From Pseudomonas sp. RIT-PI-r (lineage in GTDB: Bacteria; Pseudomonadota; Gammaproteobacteria; Pseudomonadales; Pseudomonadaceae): DNA of 64,000 nt. Every line of letters starts with the position of its first letter. Within the stretch, counting starts at the first letter, position 1. The stretch is from NCBI RefSeq assembly GCF_001297015.1, contig NZ_LIGE01000025.1, positions 620,001 through 684,000 on the forward strand, given 5' to 3'. The notes below the pieces were generated by a model. The model had not been told where the DNA came from. It did not search any database and was given only the letters and a program-made list of their open reading frames with translations. Of this stretch, positions 56,721 to 64,000 are shown piece by piece. A program made the position numbers and the translations under genes.

Positions 56721-56818
56721 ATTCACGCTCCATGCTTGTAACTTGCACAGATATGGCACTGCGCCATACCCGGTTAGGGTATAGCCGACTTCGAAGGTCG
56801 TTGCCGGAAGTGACGTTT

Positions 56819-56839
56819 CTGGTATTTGCCCAATACCAG
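56819..56839. promoter_or_regulatory. 8-bp inverted repeat in the divergent promoter region
   Basis: CTGGTATT and AATACCAG are perfect inverted arms around TGCCC. It lies 37 bases before the MocR start, between two divergent genes, a typical place for a MocR-type operator. Confidence 0.45.
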
Positions 56840-56876
56840 TAGAATTCTGACCGACTCGCCCCTTAAGGATCACCGC

Positions 56877-58271
56877 GTGACGACACGCAAGGACGCTTCT
56901 TTCGCCTATCAGGCGGTCTATCACTATCTCGTCGGCCTGATCGAGACAGCCACTGGCGCGAACGAGCAGAAACTCCCGTCCCTGCGGCAACTGGCCGAGC
57001 GTCTCGGCGTTTCAGTGTCGACAACCAAATACGCCTATGCCCTGCTCGAAGACGAGGGCCGAATCCACGCCAAAGCCAGATTCGGTTATTTCACCCGAGC
57101 AGTGTCGGCGATGCCTGTGACGCCCCGCTCAGGCAATTTGCTGGATAACGTCTTTGCCAGCGCCCGTCAGCCGGGCATGCTTGCGCTGAGCAGCGATGCT
57201 CCGGCGATGCTGCTGTCGCTGCAGCAGCCGTTGTTGATGATGGAGCGCGAACTGACTCGCCAATACCCGCAGTCTCGCGCGCCGCTGTATCAGCCATTTG
57301 GCGAGGCCGAATTACGCGCTGCCGTGGCCGAACGCTACACCCGTTCCGCTGAAAATCATTGGCAGGCCGAGCAGGTGTATATCGGCGCGGACTTGCGCAG
57401 CGTGTTCGAATTGTCGCTGACTGCATTGGACCTCAATGGCAGCGTCGCACTGGTGGAATCGCCCTGCTCGTGGGCGATTTTGCGTCAGTTGCAGGCAGCG
57501 AAGATTCGTGTGATCGAAATCCCGCTCGGCGACGACGGGCGCTTCGACTTGCCCGCGCTCAACGAAGTGCTCACGCGCGAACCGGTGCGCCTGGCCGTGC
57601 TTTCCTCAACGGTGAATATCCCCCAGGGCGGGCTGATGCCGGCGCAGGATAAACAGCAGATCTGTCGCTGGCTGGCCGAGCGCGATATCTGGCTGTTCGA
57701 AAATGACACTTGGGGCGAGTTCTGTTTCTCTCCCACAGCCGCGCGCTATCGCGACTTTGCCGATCCGGACAGGCTGTTGGTGTTCTCGACCTTCGATAAG
57801 ATCATCGGTGCCGAAGCCCCTTACGGCTATGTCCTGTGCCGCCAGCAAGGGCCGCAATTGCAACGATCATTTCTCGGGCGCGGCTTTCGTCTCTCGACGA
57901 TTCGACAGAAAGCCATCGCCAGGCTCTACCTGTCCAAGCGCATTGACCCGCACCTGAAAACGCTGCGAACGATATTGCTCCAGCACATGCACCAGATGCA
58001 GACGTTGCTGGAGCAACACGCCAATGGCCGCTGGCAAGCGATCGCCCCGCACGGCGGTGCCAGCTTCTGGCTCAAAGCGCTGCATCCGGTAGACATGCAA
58101 CGGGTGTTCGAGCGTTTGCTGGCTGAGCGCATCGTCATCGCCCCCGGGGAAATCTTCAGCCAGCAAGGGGCATGGCAACAGCATCTGCGCCTGAGCTACA
58201 CCGTCGACTGGGACAAGGACATTGCTCAGGCGCTGAAGACACTGGCGCAGGCTATCGACGCCGAAACCTAG
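56877..58271 (+). CDS. MocR/GntR-type regulator with aminotransferase domain
   Basis: A 464-residue protein. The GntR winged helix at the start (QKLPSLRQLAERLGVSVSTTKYAYALLEDEGRI) is followed by a fold-type I aminotransferase domain with NDTWGEF and a PLP lysine candidate in FSTFDKIIGAEAPYGY. Such regulators sense amines or PLP state and usually act on a neighbouring gene. The start is a GTG with AAGGAT six bases upstream. It is divergent from the lipoprotein gene and ends seven bases before the convergent PanB-like gene. Confidence 0.88.
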   Translation: MTTRKDASFAYQAVYHYLVGLIETATGANEQKLPSLRQLAERLGVSVSTTKYAYALLEDEGRIHAKARFGYFTRAVSAMPVTPRSGNLLDNVFASARQPGMLALSSDAPAMLLSLQQPLLMMERELTRQYPQSRAPLYQPFGEAELRAAVAERYTRSAENHWQAEQVYIGADLRSVFELSLTALDLNGSVALVESPCSWAILRQLQAAKIRVIEIPLGDDGRFDLPALNEVLTREPVRLAVLSSTVNIPQGGLMPAQDKQQICRWLAERDIWLFENDTWGEFCFSPTAARYRDFADPDRLLVFSTFDKIIGAEAPYGYVLCRQQGPQLQRSFLGRGFRLSTIRQKAIARLYLSKRIDPHLKTLRTILLQHMHQMQTLLEQHANGRWQAIAPHGGASFWLKALHPVDMQRVFERLLAERIVIAPGEIFSQQGAWQQHLRLSYTVDWDKDIAQALKTLAQAIDAET

Positions 58272-58277
58272 CCGCGC

Positions 58278-59093
58278 TCAAAGCCCATAACAATGGCGCG
58301 CCTCCGGGAAGCGGCCATCGCGCACATCGTCGGCAAAACGCGCACACGCATCACGAATCACCGCGCCGACGTCGGCGTAGCGTTTGACGAAGCGCGGCAA
58401 ATGCTCACCGCCAAGGCCCAGCACATCTTCGGTGACCAGCACCTGCCCGTCGCAGGCAGGCGAGGCGCCAATGCCGATGGTGGGCATTTTCGAGTCCAGG
58501 GTAATCTGCCGGGCCACGCCTTCAGCGACGCCCTCCAGCACCAGGCTGAAGGCGCCGGCGTCGAGATTGGCCCGCGCGTCTTCGGCAATCAACGCACCCG
58601 TTTCAGCAGTCAGGCCCTGTGCCTTGAAGCCGCCCATGACGTTGACGAACTGCGGCATCAACCCGACATGCGCCATCACCGGAATACCGCGCGCCACCAG
58701 AAACTCGACCGTCGACGCCAAAGCCTTGTTGGCTTCCAGCTTGACCGCATCGCAACCGGTGCGCGCCAGCACCTGCGCGCAATTGCGAAATGCCTGCTCA
58801 TGGGATTCCTGATAACTGCCAAACGGCATGTCGGCAATCACGCAGGCCAGGCGCGTGCTGTCGACCACCGCGCGGGTGTGGCCGATGATTTCCTCAAGCT
58901 GCATGCTCAGTGTCGAGGCTCGGCCGTAACCGACCATGGCCGTGGAATCACCGACCAGAATAAAGTCGACGATCGGGTCGATCAACTTGGCGATGGGGCT
59001 GGAATACGCCGTGAGGGAAACGATTTTCTCCTGGCCTTTCATGGCCACCAGTTGCGGCACAGTCAGGCGTCTGTTGCGAAGATGAAGGCTCAT
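58278..59093 (-). CDS. Ketopantoate hydroxymethyltransferase-like protein (PanB family)
   Basis: A 271-residue protein of PanB length and order, with [55 protein letters not shown] and DGQVLV. The magnesium ligands and catalytic acids (VGDS, ADMPF, VKLE, LVLE) are kept, but several flanking residues differ from the housekeeping enzyme (for example VKLEAN instead of VKIEGG). It stands alone without panC. It may be a second PanB copy or act on a different 2-oxoacid. Confidence 0.82.
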   Translation of the reverse strand: MSLHLRNRRLTVPQLVAMKGQEKIVSLTAYSSPIAKLIDPIVDFILVGDSTAMVGYGRASTLSMQLEEIIGHTRAVVDSTRLACVIADMPFGSYQESHEQAFRNCAQVLARTGCDAVKLEANKALASTVEFLVARGIPVMAHVGLMPQFVNVMGGFKAQGLTAETGALIAEDARANLDAGAFSLVLEGVAEGVARQITLDSKMPTIGIGASPACDGQVLVTEDVLGLGGEHLPRFVKRYADVGAVIRDACARFADDVRDGRFPEARHCYGL

Positions 59094-59389
59094 GCGCACC
59101 CCCAGGAGTCGATTGCCGGTAAAGCGTGATCAATGCGTAGCGTTTCCATACAGTGCCCAATATCCAAGAATTCGAGCGCTTGATTATTGGTTTATCGCCG
59201 AAGGATTCAATGTACAGATTTGCCTGAAAAAGCGACCCAGGTTCAGGTCCGGCAGCGTGTCTGCACCTGCTGACTTGCAACCTTGGTAAAGTGTTGCCTG
59301 CCAAGCCATGCAGGATTGCAGCTGGACACGGCCCAAGCCGCACACCCGCGCAGACCAGCCCCCAACATGACCAAGGAGCGTCACCCGTC

Positions 59390-59872
59390 ATGGATAAAGA
59401 CATAACCTATCGAACTGCCACCGTCGAAGATGCACTGGCGATGTGCGAGCTGGGCCAATTGCTCAATTCGGTACACCATGCAGCCCGGCCCGATATCTAC
59501 GCCGCCGCGACTGGGGATTTCGCACGCGACTTGCCGCACTGGTCCAGCGTTTTCGAAAAACCGGGCCAGGTGGTATTCCTCGCGAGCGTGGGCAATCATG
59601 TCGTTGCGTTTATTACGGCCAGCGTGTCGGCCAGTACCGGGCCATTGGTGCAACCGCAAAATGTCGTGCGCATTGGCTCGGTGTGCGTGGCCGAGCCGTT
59701 CTGGGGTAAAGGCATTGGCCGCGCGTTGATGCACCGGGTCAAACACTGGGCCATCGAGCAGGATGCCCAGGACTTGCGCCTGACGGTCTGGCCGTTCAAC
59801 GAACGCGCGGTGCGTATGTATGCGGAATTCGGGTTCGAGACGCGTGCGCTGGAAATGGGCATGCGCTTGTGA
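59390..59872 (+). CDS. GNAT-family N-acetyltransferase
   Basis: A 160-residue protein with a GNAT core: ITYRTATVEDALAM, strand IGSVCVAEPFWGKGIGRALMHRV carrying the acetyl-CoA-binding R/Q.xGxG/A-like loop (GKGIGRA), and the late NERAVRMYAEFGFE motif. The acceptor is unknown. AAGGAG lies eleven bases before the ATG at 59390. The 296 bases before it show no gene. Confidence 0.88.
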   Translation: MDKDITYRTATVEDALAMCELGQLLNSVHHAARPDIYAAATGDFARDLPHWSSVFEKPGQVVFLASVGNHVVAFITASVSASTGPLVQPQNVVRIGSVCVAEPFWGKGIGRALMHRVKHWAIEQDAQDLRLTVWPFNERAVRMYAEFGFETRALEMGMRL

Positions 59873-60029
59873 GCGGCGGACAGCTGCGACAATGAACAAT
59901 CGTGAGCCTGCGAAATATCCGCATGGCCCCTATCGAATGGTTCGATCCTGCCGACAACACCCTGATGGACAGCGCCAGATTGAACGACGCAAGTCCCATC
60001 CCTCATTTTTGATGCAAGAGGCTGCACCT

Positions 60030-61571
60030 ATGAGCAACGCCTGGAACGAAGGTTATTTCACCGACGAAGGCTACACCTACAGCTATAGCCGGGAAATCAA
60101 TCCGGTTTTCCAGCGTTACTGCCTGTTGTTGCGCGGCTTTGCCAGTCTGGACAATCCCGACGGTTACCACTGCGAACTCGGCTTCGGTCAGGGCGTGTCG
60201 ATCAACATCCACGCCACAGCCAATCCTGCCGGTTTCGTCGGTACGGACTTCCATCCGGGTCAGGCGGCCCATGCCATTGAACTGGCGGAACTCAGCAACA
60301 ATGGCGCAAAGCTGTATGACGACAGCTTCGAGCAACTGCTGGCGCGCCATGATTTGCCGCAGTTCGACAGCATCAGCCTGCATGGCATCTGGAGCTGGGT
60401 CAGCCGTGACAACCACAAACTGATCGTCGAGTTCGCCCGCCGCCACCTCAAACCGGGTGGTCATCTGTACGTCAGCTACAACGCTTTGCCGGGCTGGTCG
60501 CCTTCAGCGCCGTTGCGCCAATTGTTCAGCCTGCATGACCGCTTTGCCAGCCACTCGGCCCGCCCGGATCAGCGCATCGATGCCGCGTTGCAGTTTTCCG
60601 AGGCGCTGCTGGCGGCCAATCCCAAGTACGCGATTGCCGCGCCGCACCTGGGCGCCAGGCTGCAGACCATCAAAGGCCAGGATCGCCAATACGTCGCCCA
60701 CGAATACTTCAATCGCGACTGGAACTGCATGTTTTTCGCCGACATGGCCGATGCGTTGGCCCCGGCCAAGCTCGACTACGTCACGACGGCGGTGCCGATG
60801 GACTCGGTCGATGCGCTCAATCTGAGCGCCGAGGGGCAGGCCTTTCTCGACGGTATCGAGCATCCGATCATGCGTGAACAGGCGCGTGACTACTTCGTCA
60901 ATCAGGCTTTCCGTCGCGATCTGTACGTGCGCGGTGCCAACCGACTTAGCGCTGCCGAGCGTCGGTCGCGCATGCTCAAGACCCGATTTATCCTGATGCA
61001 GCCGGCAGAAAACGTGGCGTCCAGCGTCACTGGCCCTGCTGGCGAAGCCTCGTTGCAACCGGAGATTTACCGCCCGGTCCTCGATGCGCTGGCGGGCCAG
61101 ACGTATGAAGCCAAAACCATGCAGCAGTTGCTCGCCGACGTGGCGCCGATGGCCTATGACGATCTCGAGCAAGCCCTCGCCATCCTGGTCGGCATGGGCG
61201 CCGTAGCCCCCTGCCAGAGCGAAGCCACCGAAGCGCTGGTGTACGAACGCTGCGCCGCGTTCAACCTGCAACTGTGTAAACGCGCCCTGTTCAACGCCGA
61301 CATTCAGGTGCTGAGCAGCCCGGTCACCGGCGGTGGCGTCGCGGTCAGCCGCTTCCAGCAACTGTTCCTGATAGCGATCCGCCAAGGCAAACAGCACCCG
61401 GCGGAATGGGCGCAACTGGTGTGGAGCGTCATCTCCCAGCAAAACGAAGTGCTGCTCAAGGACGGCAAAACGCTGACCACTGCCGAAGCCAATATCGCCG
61501 CGCTGACCGAACAGGCCCAGGCCTTTGCCGAGCAATCGCTGATCGTGCTGAGCGCTTTGAAAATCGTTTGA
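60030..61571 (+). CDS. SAM-dependent methyltransferase with regulatory domain
   Basis: A 513-residue protein. The N-terminal class I methyltransferase has CELGFGQGVSINIHA as the SAM-binding loop, GTDFHPGQA and HLKPGGHLYVSYNALPGW. The middle and C-terminal parts match the methyltransferase regulatory-domain family (MREQARDYFVNQAFRRDLYVRG). Substrate unknown. GAGG eight bases before the ATG at 60030 and a family-like MSNAWNEGYFTDEGY opening decide the start. It is followed by the hairpin at 61580. Confidence 0.86.
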   Translation: MSNAWNEGYFTDEGYTYSYSREINPVFQRYCLLLRGFASLDNPDGYHCELGFGQGVSINIHATANPAGFVGTDFHPGQAAHAIELAELSNNGAKLYDDSFEQLLARHDLPQFDSISLHGIWSWVSRDNHKLIVEFARRHLKPGGHLYVSYNALPGWSPSAPLRQLFSLHDRFASHSARPDQRIDAALQFSEALLAANPKYAIAAPHLGARLQTIKGQDRQYVAHEYFNRDWNCMFFADMADALAPAKLDYVTTAVPMDSVDALNLSAEGQAFLDGIEHPIMREQARDYFVNQAFRRDLYVRGANRLSAAERRSRMLKTRFILMQPAENVASSVTGPAGEASLQPEIYRPVLDALAGQTYEAKTMQQLLADVAPMAYDDLEQALAILVGMGAVAPCQSEATEALVYERCAAFNLQLCKRALFNADIQVLSSPVTGGGVAVSRFQQLFLIAIRQGKQHPAEWAQLVWSVISQQNEVLLKDGKTLTTAEANIAALTEQAQAFAEQSLIVLSALKIV

Positions 61572-61579
61572 TCGGGGTG

Positions 61580-61603
61580 GGTGGTGCAAGGATGCACCGC
61601 CCG
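61580..61603 (+). terminator. Hairpin between convergent genes
   Basis: GGGTGGTGCA and TGCACCGCCC form a 10-bp stem (one G-T pair) with an AGGA loop, nine bases after the methyltransferase stop and before the convergent CigR-like gene. No T tract follows. Confidence 0.6.
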
Positions 61604-61620
61604 TTCAGCCAAGCGGCAAC

Positions 61621-62097
61621 TTAATCAAACGCGCCATTGAGCACTTCATAAATCAGCCCGGTGGCCAGCGCGACCAGGATCAGATCCGTGCCCGCCTGTT
61701 GCCATTCGTAGCCATCGTAATGCGGCAGTTGCCCAGTCAGACGTCCATCCAGTTTTTTCGCGATCCCCGGCGGCAGCGGTTTGCCCCGGGCGAGGTTCTT
61801 TTGAATACCGGGAGGCAGCGTAGGCCCAGGGCTCCAGTAGTCGCGGTAGCCGCCGACAATCCCGAGCACATTGCCGCGATCAATGCTGGGACCATGACTC
61901 CAGTCGCCACCGCCGTTGTTGCCCTTGCTGGAATTGCCTTTCTGGTTACCGTGGCCCTGCATGTTCTGGGGATTGCCCTTGCCGTTGCCCTGGCCTTTGC
62001 CATTGCCATTACCATTGCCGGGATCGGCTGACGTTGCCGCGCTGAGAATCAGCGCAAGCGATGCAACCGCTGCAATCAATGCCCGTGATCCAATCAT
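61621..62097 (-). CDS. CigR-like anti-virulence regulator family protein
   Basis: A 158-residue secreted or membrane-attached protein: signal peptide (IGSRALIAAVASLALILSA), a low-complexity Gly/Asn/Lys region, two PPGI repeats (LPPGIQKNLARGKPLPPGIA) and a C-terminal RcnB/CigR-like segment ending in a hydrophobic helix (LILVALATGLIYEVL). This layout is annotated in Pseudomonas as CigR-family. AGGGAA before the ATG at 62097 supports the start. Function here is unproven. Confidence 0.75.
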   Translation of the reverse strand: MIGSRALIAAVASLALILSAATSADPGNGNGNGKGQGNGKGNPQNMQGHGNQKGNSSKGNNGGGDWSHGPSIDRGNVLGIVGGYRDYWSPGPTLPPGIQKNLARGKPLPPGIAKKLDGRLTGQLPHYDGYEWQQAGTDLILVALATGLIYEVLNGAFD

Positions 62098-62152
62098 GCG
62101 GCGTTCCCTCTGCGTTAAGTAAACCGATGTCTTTTGGTCGCTGTGAGACAGT

Positions 62153-62362
62153 TTAGTTGATCGGGGCAGGAGCGGCGTTGCCAGCACGGATGTAACGCGC
62201 CGGATCGAGGCCGCGCTCCTTCACCAGACGGTCGATCAGATAGCTACCGGCAGTCTGTGGCTGATCCGGGTATTCGGCGTAGTGCCATCGGCCCGGGTAC
62301 AGCGGCTGCACATCGACGCCGGGAAAGTACGGCGCCAGCGCATCGACCACGTGCACGCCGAT
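62153..62362 (-). pseudogene. 3' fragment of an unidentified gene
   Basis: The reverse strand reads IGVHVVDALAPYFPGVDVQP, then PLYPGRWHYAEYPDQPQ and LIDRLVKERGLDPARYIRAG to a stop at 62153. It is clearly protein-like but begins right after a stop codon and is only about 70 residues. The upstream part appears deleted, probably replaced by the neighbouring hydrolase promoter. I cannot name the parent family. Confidence 0.4.
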
Positions 62363-62441
62363 TCATGCACAGCGCCTTCACAGGCGCAAATGGCGGATAC
62401 GACTACGCTCATTCCATCCCCCACACGCCTGGATTCGTCCC

Positions 62442-63350
62442 ATGACCCGCCTGTTTTTCACAACGCTGACCTTGCTCGCCCTCAGCCTGCCGGCTCACGC
62501 TGACGTCACGCCGTTCCCCGCTGCCTTCAAGACCCAGGACATCAAAGTCGAAGGCGCAACAATGCACGTGCGCGTTGGCGGCAAAGGCCCGGCCGTGGTG
62601 CTGTTGCATGGCTTTGGCGATACCGGCGACATGTGGGCGCCGCTGGCGGCGGACCTGGCGCGGGACCACACCGTGGTGGTGCCGGACTTGCGCGGCATGG
62701 GCCTGTCGTCGATCCCGGACGGCGGCTACGACAAAAAGACGCAGGCGGCAGACATTCGTGGAGTATTGAGCGCGCTGAAAATCGAACATTCGGTGGTGAT
62801 CGGCCATGACATCGGCACCATGGTCGCGTTCGCCTATGCCGCGCGGTATCCGCAACTCACTGATCGGCTGGTGGTGATGGATGCCCCCGTACCCGGCATC
62901 ACGCCGTGGAACGACATCGTGCGTTCGCCGATGCTCTGGCACTTCGACTTCGGCGGCGCCGACATGGAGTGTCTGGTGGCCGGGCGCGAGCGTATCTACC
63001 TCGACCGCTTCTGGAACGAGTTTGCCGGCACGCCCGCCAAGGTCGACGAAGGCACTCGCCAGCATTACGCCAAACTCTACGCCCGCCCCGGCGCCATGCA
63101 CGCCGCATTCGCCCAGTTCCGCAGCATCCGTCAGGACGCCATCGATAACGCGCCGGTTCTGCAACAGAAACTGACCATGCCGGTACTGGCCGTCGGCGGC
63201 GAAAAATCCTTCGGCAACAACGAAGCCATCGTCATGCGCAACGCCGCCGACAACGTCACCGAAGTGGTGATCCCCGCAGCCGGTCACTGGCTGATGGAGG
63301 AAGCGCCAGCGCCAACCATCAAGGCCGTGCGCGACTTTATCGCCCTGTGA
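62442..63350 (+). CDS. Periplasmic alpha/beta hydrolase, epoxide-hydrolase-like
   Basis: A 302-residue protein with a signal peptide (LFFTTLTLLALSLPAHA). It has HGFGDTGDMW as oxyanion loop, DLRGMGLSS, a GHDIGTMVA nucleophile elbow with aspartate instead of serine, and AAGHWLMEE carrying the catalytic histidine. An aspartate nucleophile is typical of epoxide hydrolases and haloalkane dehalogenases. It should act on small hydrophobic substrates in the periplasm. Confidence 0.88.
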   Translation: MTRLFFTTLTLLALSLPAHADVTPFPAAFKTQDIKVEGATMHVRVGGKGPAVVLLHGFGDTGDMWAPLAADLARDHTVVVPDLRGMGLSSIPDGGYDKKTQAADIRGVLSALKIEHSVVIGHDIGTMVAFAYAARYPQLTDRLVVMDAPVPGITPWNDIVRSPMLWHFDFGGADMECLVAGRERIYLDRFWNEFAGTPAKVDEGTRQHYAKLYARPGAMHAAFAQFRSIRQDAIDNAPVLQQKLTMPVLAVGGEKSFGNNEAIVMRNAADNVTEVVIPAAGHWLMEEAPAPTIKAVRDFIAL

Positions 63351-63417
63351 GCAATTGACGTTGCCTGAACCCGATCCATGCGTCAGGATTCGCCCCTTTT
63401 GATCGCAAGGAACACAC

Positions 63418-63741
63418 GTGGAGCATCTATTCGTTTATGGAACCCTTGGCCCGGGGCGACCGAATGAGCACGTCATGTTGAACATCGGCGGCACCTGGCA
63501 ACCGGCCTCACTCAAGGGCCAACTGGCGCAAGCCGGCTGGGGCGCGCAAATGGGCTTTCCGGGGTTGGTCCTGGCCGACGATGGCGATGTGATTGAGGGC
63601 TTCGTGTTTTCTTCCGGGAATTTTCACGCTCATTGGGCAGCGCTTGATGAGTTTGAAGGGGCTGAGTATCAGCGTGTTTTGACGCAGGTGACGTTGGCTG
63701 ATGGCACCGCGCTGGAAACCTGCGTTTACGCCCTTCGATAG
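63418..63741 (+). CDS. Gamma-glutamylcyclotransferase-like (AIG2/GGCT) protein
   Basis: A 107-residue protein with the substrate-binding LFVYGTLGPGRPN opening, a central GLVLADDGDVIEGFVF strand pair and LDEFEGAEYQRV, which carries the family's catalytic glutamate. The start is a GTG with AAGGAA five bases upstream. Members release 5-oxoproline from gamma-glutamyl peptides or amines. Confidence 0.87.
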   Translation: MEHLFVYGTLGPGRPNEHVMLNIGGTWQPASLKGQLAQAGWGAQMGFPGLVLADDGDVIEGFVFSSGNFHAHWAALDEFEGAEYQRVLTQVTLADGTALETCVYALR

Positions 63742-63775
63742 TTGGTTTTTTACCTTTGCTTACTGAGTAACACAC

Positions 63776-63940
63776 ATGAATCGTCAGAAGAAACTGAAAC
63801 AGTTGTTCAAGGAAAAGGCCAAGAAGGCTAGCGCGAAGTTGGCGCCGAAGAAGCCGAAGTATATTAGTAAGGCTGAGCGGGCGAAGATGGAGGCTGAGGG
63901 GCTGGTGGTTGCGGATTCGGGGGAGTCGGCTGAGAGCTGA
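63776..63940 (+). CDS. DUF2986-like small basic protein
   Basis: A 54-residue lysine-rich protein (MNRQKKLKQLFKEKAKKASA, then PKKPKYISKAERAKME). This is the layout of DUF2986, a small Pseudomonas family of unknown function. It begins 34 bases after the GGCT-like gene and may be co-transcribed. Confidence 0.78.
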   Translation: MNRQKKLKQLFKEKAKKASAKLAPKKPKYISKAERAKMEAEGLVVADSGESAES

Positions 63941-64000
63941 TCCAGCCTGCCTGCAAAAAATCGACCTTGTGAAATGGAAGTCACCTAATGTTCGAGCGTA

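Noticed and set aside
63988..64000. Possible start of a further plus-strand gene (ATGTTCGAGCG)
   Set aside because: Only four codons are visible, too little to support a feature.

Overview
The window reads as a chromosomal segment of a fluorescent-group Pseudomonas. The evidence is a mostly GC-rich sequence, four paired REP palindromes with the GTGGGAGC...GCTCCCAC core, a fifth related inverted repeat, Pseudomonas-type small proteins (DUF6124-, DUF6555- and DUF2986-like), a CSS-motif EAL protein, and a cobalamin riboswitch in front of a TonB receptor. Three stretches look acquired or decayed: 1-1.83 kb (AT-rich, with a partial gene and an AraC fragment), about 32.8-35.9 kb (small orphan genes, structured repeats) and 46.1-56.7 kb (a putative conflict system). 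All gene calls come from reading the sequence; no database search was possible.

Layout. 1-1.6 kb: truncated AT-rich gene. 1.7-6.2 kb: AraC remnant, 2OG-Fe(II) oxygenase, AraC regulator, three REP pairs, and a secreted tyrosine phosphatase fused to an autotransporter barrel. 6.7-16.1 kb: EAL phosphodiesterase, TspO and esterase pair, then a 1459-residue hybrid sensor kinase with an HD-GYP response regulator, so c-di-GMP turnover is prominent. 16.4-19.0 kb: thioesterase, P-loop kinase-like protein, GABA-type permease. 19.3-29.7 kb: signalling block with a giant protein kinase-like/ATPase/histidine kinase, its FixJ-type regulator, a GlxA-type regulator, a receiver-only protein, and an NDH-2-like flavoprotein with a metallo-beta-lactamase-fold protein. 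A perfect 16-bp palindrome precedes the receiver gene and a degenerate copy precedes the flavoprotein operon. 29.8-38.2 kb: small metabolic and hypothetical genes. 38.3-46.1 kb: large autotransporter divergent from a B12-riboswitch-controlled operon (btuB-like receptor, 2Fe-2S ferredoxin, BtuF-like binding protein). 56.9-64 kb: MocR-type regulator, PanB-like enzyme, GNAT, methyltransferase, CigR-like protein, periplasmic alpha/beta hydrolase, gamma-glutamylcyclotransferase-like protein, DUF2986.

The most striking region is 46.1-55.5 kb. Five tightly packed minus-strand genes encode, in transcription order, a trypsin-like protease with unassigned N- and C-terminal extensions, a STAND-type NTPase, a second trypsin-like protease fused to a NUC1-type DNA/RNA nuclease, a patatin-like phospholipase with membrane segments, and a SLATT-like two-helix membrane protein. 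A lipoprotein gene lies upstream in the same direction. The architecture suggests an NTP-gated, protease-relayed abortive-infection system that attacks both nucleic acid and membrane. The domains are visible in the sequence; the mechanism is inference.
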